The notes under the pieces: model-generated
What the model saw: only the letters and a program-made list of their open reading frames with translations
What the model was told of the DNA's origin: nothing
Databases searched by the model: none
Part shown: piece after piece, positions 5,819 to 11,354 of the stretch
Layout: every line of letters starts with the position of its first letter
Numbering within the stretch: the stretch's first letter is position 1
Origin: Clostridia bacterium
Lineage (GTDB): Bacteria > Bacillota > Clostridia > Oscillospirales > CAG-272
Length of the DNA stretch: 11,354 bases
NCBI GenBank assembly: GCA_900768535.1
Contig: CAAGDE010000091.1
Coordinates: 1-11,354, forward strand
Direction: 5' to 3'
Program-made: the position numbers and the translations under genes

Positions 5819-6706
5819 ATGTCACTGATCCGAAAATTCGGAAATACCCGTGTGTTCCGCTATCTTGCCATCGCCCTGTTTGCCGTTGCTTACGCACTGA
5901 TCTACGAGATCTTTGTTTTTCCGAACAGCTTTGCTCCGGCGGGCATCAACGGAATCGTCACAATGATTCAGTACCTGTTCCGCTTCAAGGTGGGGTATCT
6001 GTCCCTGATCATCAATCTCCCGATGCTGGCGGTGGCGTGGTTTGTTCTGGACCGTTCCTACGCACTCCGTACCCTGACCTTCACGCTGATTTTTTCCGGG
6101 ACGCTCCTGGTCAGTGAGCGGCTCGGCATTGCGGAGTCCGGCATCATTTTTGAGGCGACCGATACCGGGGGCAGACTCCTGGCGGCAATCGCCGCAGGAC
6201 TGTTCAACGGCTTTCTGTACAGTATGTCGGTGCGCATGGGCGGCTCGACCGGCGGTACGGACGTGGTGGGGGAATTCATCCATCATGCCCGCCCCGAATA
6301 CAACACGGTGTGGGTGATCTTCACCATCAACGCGATTGTTGCGGTGGCATCCTTCTTCGTGTACGACCTGAAGTATGAGCCGGTGATCCTGTGTGCGGTC
6401 TACATTTTTGTCAACAGCCGCACCAGCGACGCCATTTTCAAGGGCAACCGTGCGGCGGCGAAGTTTGAGGTCATCACCACCCAGCCGGAGCAGCTGTCGC
6501 ACGAGCTGATTACCACCCTGCGTCACGGCTGTACGGTCATCCGTGCGGAGGGAATGTACACCCACTCCAACCGCGCCATGCTGGTCTGCGTCATCAACCG
6601 GCGGCAGGTGGTGGATTTTGAACGCATCATCCGCAAATACGACAATACGTTTGCCTATATTTCCACGGTCAACGGCATTGTCGGCAATTTCAAGAAGATC
6701 AAATAA
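5819..6706 (+). CDS. YitT family membrane protein (DUF161 + DUF2179)
   Basis: A 295-residue protein with the typical YitT layout. About five or six transmembrane helices span residues 14-205, with the conserved features FPNSFAPAGINGI and RMGGSTGGTDVVGEFI. They are followed by a cytoplasmic DUF2179 domain from about residue 216 (KFEVITTQ... GCTVIRAEGMYTHSNR... VNGIVGNFKK). The family is widespread in Firmicutes, often in several paralogues, and its transport or sensing role is not established. The start is supported by AAAGGAAG 10 nt upstream. It overlaps no neighbour; the lipoprotein gene starts 16 nt after its stop. Confidence 0.95.
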   Translation: MSLIRKFGNTRVFRYLAIALFAVAYALIYEIFVFPNSFAPAGINGIVTMIQYLFRFKVGYLSLIINLPMLAVAWFVLDRSYALRTLTFTLIFSGTLLVSERLGIAESGIIFEATDTGGRLLAAIAAGLFNGFLYSMSVRMGGSTGGTDVVGEFIHHARPEYNTVWVIFTINAIVAVASFFVYDLKYEPVILCAVYIFVNSRTSDAIFKGNRAAAKFEVITTQPEQLSHELITTLRHGCTVIRAEGMYTHSNRAMLVCVINRRQVVDFERIIRKYDNTFAYISTVNGIVGNFKKIK

Positions 6707-6722
6707 AAAAGGAGTGAAAGCA

Positions 6723-8810
6723 ATGAAAAGACACGCAGTATCCGAATCCCCACGCCGGCGCCCGCTGATTGCCGCGGTGGCACTGCTGCTGGCGGGAATG
6801 CTGTTCCTGAGCAGCTGTGATCTGTTCCAAACGGTCAAGCCGGAAATCTCGCAGACATCCGCAATCGAGGAAACGCCTGTGTCAAAGCCGGACGAAACCA
6901 AGCCGGACGAAACCAAGCCGGATGAAACCAAGCCCGGCGAAGCAAAGACCGATGAAACCGAACCGACGCCGGGGCCGGACCCAACGCCGGATCCCGGTCC
7001 GACCCCGGATCCTGATCCCGAACCGCCGGTCTGCGAGAATCATGCGGGCAGCTTTGCCTGCGTGACGTGCGGAAAGCGGCTGGTTCCGGACGGATTTTTC
7101 AGCGGCATCACCGCAAATGCGCCGCTGACGCTGACCGTGTGGGGCGCGGTGATCCCCGGCAAGCCGGTTATCCGCAATCTGAGGCTGACCCTGTCGCGGG
7201 CGGAAAACGGAACGCTGGCAGGCGAGGGAACCGTGCAGCTGAAGCTGACCGAAAAGAACCTGGACAGCACCGTCCGCTTTGTCCTGCGGGACAACCGCAT
7301 TCTGATGACCGCTGTGGGAGACATGACCTTTGAGGAGGGCGTCACCTTCGAACAGCTCGGCGGTTATGCGGATCTCGAAAGCCTGCTTGCCGGCATTCTC
7401 CCGGAGCAGACGCCCGGTGACCCGACCCTGCTGCAGCTCCTGACCGTGCTGACGGAGCAGGTGCTGCCCGCACTGCGGAAGCTCACCCCGACCCCGGAGG
7501 CAGAGGATGTCCTGGCGCGGATGGCGGAAGCCGTGTTTACCCTTCGGAAGGATGACGGCGGCTATGAGATTGCGCTCTCCGTTGAGAAGCTGAAGGCGCT
7601 GAACGACCGCCTGGCGGTTCTGACTGTCGGTGACCTTTTGGACGCTCTCTTCGGTGACGGCACGGTGGACAGCGTGCAGACAAGCCTGCTCGGGCTGATG
7701 AATCTGACCGTCGGCGATCTGGTCAAGGCGCTGAACAATGCGGGAATTGATGTGGAGCAGCTCCTGAAGCTGCTGGAGCGCGTGATGGGCGATGACGATC
7801 AGAGCGCAAAGCTCCTCGCGAGCATCCGCAATTTCCTGACGAATGAAGCGTTTGCCGATGTCAGGCTGTGGGGGCTGATCCCGAAGGAGGACGGTACCAC
7901 AATGACGGAGGCAGAGGCAAGAGCGCTGCTGGCGGGAGCCTTCGAGCGGATCACCGGGATGACCGTTTGGAATGTGATTGAAGCGCTGGTGTCATCCGAC
8001 GGAGACAGTCAGCCGGACGACGGGCAGCCCTCCGATGACGGCTATACCAAGCGCTACAGCATGGAGGAAACGGCAAAACCCGACCTGCACGGTCAGGTCG
8101 CGCAGCTGTTGAACGCGCTGAACGGTGCGGTCAGTCTCCGGGCTCGGCTGTCGGCTAAGGGAGTGCTGTCAAAGATCGCCCTTACGCTGAATCTGCCCGG
8201 AGTGGTCACGGTTTCCGGTGCGGAGCTGACCTTTGGCGCACAGCCGGAGGAAACGTATGATGATGTAACCGAAACGGTGGAGGCGGCAAAGGACGAGCTG
8301 ACACCGGAGCGGGTACAGCAGGCATACCAAGCGGCGCTCGAAAAACTCGGCTGCAAAAACATCGAGCTGCGCTATGACGAAAAGACCGGAATTCTGCACA
8401 TCCGGTATGCGGCGGATTGGGAAACCCGGATTTTGCCGGAGGTGACGCAGGATTCCAAGGGGCGCACCCTGCTTGGCGTCTGCTCCTACACGGTCACGGC
8501 ACAGCTGAATCTGAATGATCTGCAGTATTTCCTCTTTTTCGACTCCAAGGATGTAAACAGCCGGATGATTCTGCCGCACTACGGAATGACGGCGCGCGAG
8601 GTGACGCTCGGACAGTTGACGCTGTACTGGGTCACGGAGTCAGAGGCCGGAGAGGAAACGCTGACCGACCTGACTGCCGATGAAATCCAACGGTATGCCA
8701 ATCTGGTTGAAGCAGTGCCGCCGGACGAGTCTGCCATGGCGGAAATGCTTGACCGGGTGCAGGCTACGGTAATCCTTCCCCTTGCGGCGGAAGGAACAAC
8801 CGTTTCCTGA
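6723..8810 (+). CDS. Large secreted lipoprotein with repeat linker, unknown function
   Basis: A 695-residue predicted lipoprotein. An Arg-rich N-terminus and hydrophobic helix (about residues 15-29) lead to lipobox LSSC, with the lipidated residue at Cys32. Next come five 5-residue KPDET-type repeats (about 55-79), a Pro/Asp/Thr-rich spacer (PTPDPGPTPDPDPEPP) and a small Cys/His cluster, CENHAGSFACVTCGK (C104, H107, C113, C116), that could bind zinc. The remaining ~570 residues alternate amphipathic helical stretches with beta-like segments and match no family I recognise. A second acidic Ser/Asp/Gln spacer lies near residues 422-436. GGAG with 8-nt spacing marks the start. It is the last operon gene; the linker suggests a domain held away from the membrane. 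Confidence 0.9.
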   Translation: MKRHAVSESPRRRPLIAAVALLLAGMLFLSSCDLFQTVKPEISQTSAIEETPVSKPDETKPDETKPDETKPGEAKTDETEPTPGPDPTPDPGPTPDPDPEPPVCENHAGSFACVTCGKRLVPDGFFSGITANAPLTLTVWGAVIPGKPVIRNLRLTLSRAENGTLAGEGTVQLKLTEKNLDSTVRFVLRDNRILMTAVGDMTFEEGVTFEQLGGYADLESLLAGILPEQTPGDPTLLQLLTVLTEQVLPALRKLTPTPEAEDVLARMAEAVFTLRKDDGGYEIALSVEKLKALNDRLAVLTVGDLLDALFGDGTVDSVQTSLLGLMNLTVGDLVKALNNAGIDVEQLLKLLERVMGDDDQSAKLLASIRNFLTNEAFADVRLWGLIPKEDGTTMTEAEARALLAGAFERITGMTVWNVIEALVSSDGDSQPDDGQPSDDGYTKRYSMEETAKPDLHGQVAQLLNALNGAVSLRARLSAKGVLSKIALTLNLPGVVTVSGAELTFGAQPEETYDDVTETVEAAKDELTPERVQQAYQAALEKLGCKNIELRYDEKTGILHIRYAADWETRILPEVTQDSKGRTLLGVCSYTVTAQLNLNDLQYFLFFDSKDVNSRMILPHYGMTAREVTLGQLTLYWVTESEAGEETLTDLTADEIQRYANLVEAVPPDESAMAEMLDRVQATVILPLAAEGTTVS
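6885..6959 (+). repeat. 15-bp tandem repeat inside the lipoprotein gene
   Basis: Five consecutive 15-bp units follow the pattern AAGCCGGACGAAACC. Units 1 and 2 are identical, unit 3 has one change, and units 4 and 5 are more diverged. They encode the KPDET repeats. The unit length keeps the frame, so copy-number change would alter linker length without disrupting the protein. Confidence 0.9.
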
Positions 8811-8864
8811 CTTCCGTTACCGATATCCGCCCCTCCCAACGCAGGAGGGACGGATTTTCGGAAG
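8811..8864 (+). terminator. Large hairpin after the four-gene operon
   Basis: Starting one base after the lipoprotein stop, CTTCCG (8811-8816) pairs with CGGAAG (8859-8864). Inside it, 8825-8836 pairs with 8844-8855 at 11 of 12 positions around a 7-nt loop. The following T run is interrupted (TGATTTTC), so termination may be imperfect. Confidence 0.6.
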
Positions 8865-8890
8865 TGATTTTCAAAAAAGCAAAAAAGCCC

Positions 8891-8919
8891 TTGGCAACCG
8901 GGGCAAAATCGTGTATCGT
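8891..8919 (+). promoter_or_regulatory. Putative promoter of short RNA 1
   Basis: TTGGCA and TATCGT are spaced by 17 bp, with a GTG just before the -10 as in the stronger promoter at 11166. The -10 is two changes away from consensus, so this copy may be weak or decayed. Confidence 0.4.
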
Positions 8920-8925
8920 GATAAC

Positions 8926-9012
8926 GAAGGAGGACGGCGACGGTCGCTCCCTTCGCTTTGCGATTAAAAAGATAACCGTGGCGGGTGGAATCGTTGGCGG
9001 TTATCTTTTTTT
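8926..9012 (+). ncRNA. Putative short antisense RNA 1 (antitoxin-like)
   Basis: The predicted transcript of about 86 nt runs from the promoter at 8891-8919. It contains a 5' hairpin (GGAGGAC 8929-8935 with 8943-8950, one bulged base), a linker ending in TTAAAAA, and the intrinsic terminator at 8966-9010. The 3' end overlaps the stop codon and 3' end of the convergent 31-codon minus-strand ORF. RNA 2 at 11201 has the same order of parts. Both boundaries are inferred. Confidence 0.4.
8966..9012 (+). terminator. Bidirectional intrinsic terminator
   Basis: AAAAAGATAACCG (8966-8978) pairs perfectly with CGGTTATCTTTTT (8998-9010) around a 19-nt loop. T runs lie on both strands, seven T on plus and five on minus, so it can end convergent transcripts. 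The TAA stop of the minus-strand ORF lies within one arm (9001-9003). Confidence 0.85.
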
Positions 9013-9096
9013 GTTGTTATGGTGATCCGGATGGGACAGAAACGTCAGAATGACGAGGGGCAGCCGGACGAGCGCTTCCCGTGTGACATACCCCAT
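9001..9096 (-). CDS. Putative small type I toxin (holin-like toxin family)
   Basis: A 31-codon ORF: it starts MGYVTREALV, has a hydrophobic centre (LPLVILTFL), and ends in a basic tail, HHNNKKR. The order of a YVTxEAL-like start, one hydrophobic span and a Lys/Asn-rich tail resembles short holin-like type I toxins of Firmicutes (TxpA/BsrG/Lpt-like; recalled, not searched). The stop codon sits inside a hairpin terminator shared with a convergent short RNA, the usual arrangement for such pairs. AAAGGCGG 7 nt before the ATG is a plausible ribosome binding site. The Arg and Pro in the hydrophobic part and the poor antisense promoter leave open that this copy is decayed or chance. Confidence 0.5.
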   Translation of the reverse strand: MGYVTREALVRLPLVILTFLSHPDHHNNKKR

Positions 9097-9171
9097 GTAT
9101 CTCCCGCCTTTCCGCTCCGCGGTCAGGAAGGACAACAGAAATAAAGATGTACTTCCTCACAGAGCAATTGG

Positions 9172-9201
9172 GAACGCCTGAAAAACAGGTGTTCTTTTTT
9201 T
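9172..9201 (+). terminator. Intrinsic terminator, plus strand
   Basis: GAACGCCTG pairs with CAGGTGTTC (one G-T wobble) around AAAAA, followed by seven T. It lies upstream of the small membrane protein gene and would stop plus-strand read-through from the operon or from short RNA 1. The stretch from here to 9384 contains no gene I can support. Confidence 0.75.
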
Positions 9202-9384
9202 GCGCAAAAGAGAGGGAGCAACCGCACTGCCGCGCATCATTCTCCGAGATCGTTCCCCTGCGGGAAAGTCCCTGCATTGATTATGGCACAGAAGCTGTTT
9301 TTTGTCGGGATCGGAATGAACATACATAGTGCGCCGAATCTTGCACATACTACAGATAAATTTTTTTGTAATCGGAGGTTGACG

Positions 9385-9576
9385 ATGAAAAATCAGAAAA
9401 TGCTTTGGATTGTATTGGGAAGTGTCGGGGGACTGACTGCGATCGGTGTGGGCGCGGCGATGGTTTGGAACAGCCGGCAGATGAAGCTGTGGAGAGTGTC
9501 GAAAAAGGCGGAAAAGGTGCTGTACAAGACGGGCGCCATGCTGCAGTCGGTTGCAACGGCGTGCAGTCAGACGTAA
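9385..9576 (+). CDS. Small single-span membrane protein, hypothetical
   Basis: A 63-residue protein with a short basic start (MKNQKM), one hydrophobic glycine-rich span (about residues 7-29, IVLGSVGGLTAIGVGAAMVW), and a basic cytoplasmic-like tail with an amphipathic helix (SRQMKLWRVSKKAEKVLYKTGAML). GGAGG at 9374-9378 with 6-nt spacing is an excellent ribosome binding site and supports the ATG. The layout suggests a bitopic membrane protein like small sporulation-locus membrane proteins, but I cannot name a family. It is 253 nt upstream of spoIVB in the same orientation; no clear promoter is seen for either gene. Confidence 0.75.
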   Translation: MKNQKMLWIVLGSVGGLTAIGVGAAMVWNSRQMKLWRVSKKAEKVLYKTGAMLQSVATACSQT

Positions 9577-9725
9577 CAATCGGATTTTCCATTTTGCGCC
9601 AATCGGGGAACGGTATGCATGAGCAACCGGATTCCGGCAACAATAAGCACGGAAATGTCCGATGCACTTCAGTCCCGCGCGATGACGGAAAAAATGGATT
9701 TTCGCATACAAATTGCTTGTCATGA

Positions 9726-9748
9726 AATCTCGCCGGTCGGCGCAGATT
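9726..9748. other. Hairpin between the small membrane protein gene and spoIVB
   Basis: AATCT-CGCC and GGCG-C-AGATT pair over 9 bp, with one bulged C and a GGTC loop. There is no T run on either side. It could be a weak terminator or RNA processing signal. A 12-bp direct repeat, CGGCAGGCAAGC, follows at 9755-9766 and 9796-9807. Confidence 0.35.
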
Positions 9749-9829
9749 AAGTATCGGCAGGCAAGCTGACAAACAGCGGATCCGGAACGGACCGGCGGCA
9801 GGCAAGCGTGCCAAAAACGGGAAAGGAAT

Positions 9830-10999
9830 GTGATCGGTTTGAATAAATGGATTCGGAAGCTCCTGTGGTGCCTGTCGCTTGCGGCGAGTGCAAGGCTTAT
9901 CTGTGTTCCGGTGGGCGCATGGCAGGAGGGACCGCAGGAAGGAAACAAAATGATGCGTCAGTCCGCTGTTCCGGCTTCGGTCATAGAGGGGGAGATCGCT
10001 TCCTGCTCTGCTTCTGTGGCAGTCGGGAATCCGCTCTTGTGCCTGGAGGCGGAGGAGCTGGAGGGACTGACGCTGACCCCGGGCGGAATGCCGTTTGGGG
10101 TGCGCTTTCTGACAGACGGCGTGACGGTAGTCGGATTCTGTGACTTTGAAGCGGGCGGGAAAAAGGTCAATCCGGCAGCGGCGGCAGGACTGAAGCTGCG
10201 GGACACCATTCTCCGCGTCAACGGAGAACCTCTGACAGGTGCATCGGCGCTGACGGAAAAGATTGAGCATTGCGGCGGACGGGAACTGATTCTGCTTTGC
10301 CGGCGCGGAGCTTCGGAGATGGAGCTTCGCCTGAAGCCGGTCTGGTGTGAGGCAGAGCAGCGGTACAAGACCGGCATTTGGGTGCGGGACAGCGGTGCGG
10401 GAATCGGTACCGTGACCTTTATCATTCCGGAGACCGGTGCATTCGCCGGCTTGGGACACGGCATTTGCGATGCGGATTCGGGCGAGCTGATCGCCATGCG
10501 ACGGGGGACTGTGTCGGATGTGACCATCAGCTCGGTTGTGCGGGGAGCGGTCGGTGCGCCGGGAGAACTGAAGGGTTATTTCAATCCGGGCAAGACCGGT
10601 GCACTGCTCGGAAACTCTGCCTGCGGGGTTTGGGGTGTGTTCAGTGACCCGCCGGAGAGCACCGCCGATGCTCTGCCGGTCGGACTGCGCGGAGAATTGG
10701 AGGAGGGAAGCGCGGAGATCTTCTGCACGCTGGACAGCAACCGCATCGGGCGGTATCGGGTGGAAATTTCGAATATCGACCGCACGGCGACCGGCTCCAA
10801 ATGCTTCAGCGTGAAGATCACCGACCCGGCACTGATCGCGGCATCGGGCGGAATCGTGCAGGGAATGTCCGGTTCTCCGATTGTTCAGAACGGCAAGCTG
10901 GTCGGCGCCGTGACGCACGTTCTTATCAACGACCCGACTGCCGGCTACGGGATTTTCCTGGAGAATATGCTGCTCTCCATGCCCCTTGCAGTTCACTGA
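9830..10999 (+). CDS. spoIVB: SpoIVB serine peptidase (family S55)
   Basis: A forespore-secreted serine protease that signals across the intermembrane space to activate pro-sigma-K processing (as known in Bacillus). Length is about 389 residues, slightly shorter than the Bacillus protein. An N-terminal signal-anchor (KWIRKLLWCLSLAASARLI) is followed by a PDZ domain (about 105-160, AAAAGLKLRDTILRVNGEPL) and the S55 domain. The catalytic His is in GLGHGI (about H210) and the Ser in GMSGSPIVQNG (about S347), followed by GAVTHVLINDPTAGYGIF. Start choice is uncertain: GTG at 9830 is only 2 nt after AAAGGA, so TTG at 9839 (11-nt spacing) may be the true start. No spo0A follows, unlike the common spoIVB-spo0A order. 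Confidence 0.95.
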   Translation: MIGLNKWIRKLLWCLSLAASARLICVPVGAWQEGPQEGNKMMRQSAVPASVIEGEIASCSASVAVGNPLLCLEAEELEGLTLTPGGMPFGVRFLTDGVTVVGFCDFEAGGKKVNPAAAAGLKLRDTILRVNGEPLTGASALTEKIEHCGGRELILLCRRGASEMELRLKPVWCEAEQRYKTGIWVRDSGAGIGTVTFIIPETGAFAGLGHGICDADSGELIAMRRGTVSDVTISSVVRGAVGAPGELKGYFNPGKTGALLGNSACGVWGVFSDPPESTADALPVGLRGELEEGSAEIFCTLDSNRIGRYRVEISNIDRTATGSKCFSVKITDPALIAASGGIVQGMSGSPIVQNGKLVGAVTHVLINDPTAGYGIFLENMLLSMPLAVH

Positions 11000-11024
11000 C
11001 CGAAAAAATCAGCCGTAAAGCGAG

Positions 11025-11058
11025 AACAACTCCCGCCAGACGAATGGCAGGAGTTGTT
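11025..11058 (+). terminator. Hairpin terminator after spoIVB
   Basis: AACAACTCCCGCCA (11025-11038) pairs with TGGCAGGAGTTGTT (11045-11058) with one mismatch around a GACGAA loop, 25 nt after the spoIVB stop. The T run is short (GTTGTTTCTGT), so efficiency is uncertain. Confidence 0.6.
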
Positions 11059-11165
11059 TCTGTATGATCGGATCGGACTTTATCATTTGACGAACGCCGG
11101 GAAAAGGAGCCTTTGGAACTTGCCTTGCCGGCTCAATAAAAAAAGCAGAATTTTGAGAAAATCTC

Positions 11166-11194
11166 TTGACATTTCTGCCGTTTGCGTGTATAAT
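11166..11194 (+). promoter_or_regulatory. Consensus sigma-A promoter of short RNA 2
   Basis: Perfect TTGACA (11166-11171) and perfect TATAAT (11189-11194) are spaced by exactly 17 bp. This is the best promoter in the window. It drives no ORF with a ribosome binding site; an intrinsic terminator follows within about 100 nt, so the product is most likely a short RNA. Confidence 0.9.
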
Positions 11195-11200
11195 AAAGGT

Positions 11201-11297
11201 ACAAGGATGCGTTGACATTGGTCAGCGCCCTCCGTTGGTTAAGAATAACCGCCCCCTAAACTGTGTTAGGGCTTGAGAGGGCGGTTATTTCTTTTTG
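11201..11297 (+). ncRNA. Putative short antisense RNA 2 (antitoxin-like)
   Basis: The predicted transcript of about 96 nt starts after the consensus promoter at 11166-11194. It has a 5' hairpin, GCGTTGAC (11209-11216) with GTCAGCGC (11221-11228) around ATTG, a linker containing GTTAAG, then the terminator at 11241-11297. The order matches short RNA 1 at 8926. Its 3' part overlaps the 3' end of a minus-strand frame ending HNKKK. The exact ends are inferred. Confidence 0.6.
11241..11297 (+). terminator. Bidirectional intrinsic terminator with nested hairpin
   Basis: AATAACCGCCC (11244-11254) pairs perfectly with GGGCGGTTATT (11279-11289). A nested CCTAA/TTAGG hairpin lies inside, and TTTCTTTTTGTT follows. 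The ATAACCG...CGGTTAT core is the same as in the terminator at 8966-9012, and a minus-strand TAA stop (11285-11287) is again in the right arm. Confidence 0.85.
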
Positions 11298-11354
11298 TTA
11301 TGTTTGAAATAGCTTTTTACGGAGAAGACCGCAGAGACAACTCTTGCAGTCACC
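11285..11354 (-). CDS. Partial minus-strand ORF, possible toxin C-terminus
   Basis: An open frame enters from the right edge and ends VVSAVFSVKSYFKHNKKK followed by TAA inside the shared terminator. The start lies outside the window. The hydrophobic stretch with a Lys/Asn/His tail parallels the ORF at 9001-9096 (HHNNKKR), and the stop codon is at the equivalent place in the hairpin. With only 22 codons visible this could be chance. Another frame ending at 11298 (GDCKSCLCG...) is also open and cannot be excluded. Confidence 0.35.
   Translation of the reverse strand, partial: VTARVVSAVFSVKSYFKHNKKK

Noticed and set aside
9319..9352. Possible sporulation sigma-factor promoter (CATACATA and CATACTA) before the small membrane gene
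   Set aside because: The -10-like words fit sigma-E or sigma-G only partly, and no matching -35 sits at proper spacing.
9350..10996. A 548-codon minus-strand frame opposite spoIVB
   Set aside because: It covers spoIVB, which has catalytic motifs and correct length; the antisense product has low-complexity Arg/Ser/Pro composition.
11009..11218. A 69-codon minus-strand ORF after spoIVB
   Set aside because: It runs through the spoIVB terminator hairpin and the consensus promoter on the other strand; no ribosome binding site and no family resemblance.

Overview
The window looks like a chromosomal segment of a GC-rich, endospore-forming member of the Clostridia, most likely close to the Oscillospiraceae/Ruminococcaceae. 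Evidence is a clear SpoIVB sporulation protease, strong AAGGAGG-type ribosome binding sites, consensus sigma-A promoters, a GTP-type PEP carboxykinase, a YitT-family membrane protein, and several palindromic intergenic repeats of the sort common in that group. The family placement is an inference.

Layout. (1) 1-390: no gene; two copies of a 47-bp double-hairpin repeat. (2) 391-2044, plus strand: a DUF2752 membrane protein, then a GT4 glycosyltransferase. An intrinsic terminator or attenuator lies between them, with the first stop codon in its loop. (3) about 1974-2726: a repeat cluster between convergent genes. It holds a ~240-bp near-palindrome that supplies the last ~20 codons of the glycosyltransferase, a 31-bp palindromic repeat in three copies, other inverted repeats, and terminators facing pckG. 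(4) 2727-4523, minus strand: pckG with its own promoter. (5) 4524-5082: divergent intergenic region with a strong plus-strand promoter and a long self-complementary leader. (6) 5083-8810, plus strand: apparent operon of a Dabb-domain protein, a small membrane protein, a YitT-family protein and a large lipoprotein with a repeat/proline-rich linker, ending in a strong hairpin. (7) 8885-9201: a small module that looks like a type I toxin-antitoxin pair (31-codon minus-strand ORF against a short plus-strand RNA, sharing one hairpin terminator). (8) 9385-10999, plus strand: a small membrane-anchored protein and spoIVB. (9) 11166-11354: a second copy of the short-RNA/terminator module with a consensus promoter; its minus-strand ORF is cut by the window edge.

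The best candidates for something undescribed are the paired toxin-antitoxin-like modules bracketing the spoIVB segment, the folded leader before the Dabb operon, and the palindromic element that writes the C-terminus and stop codon of a glycosyltransferase. The genes form no single pathway: pckG is central carbon metabolism, spoIVB is sporulation signalling, and the four-gene operon is an envelope set of unknown purpose.
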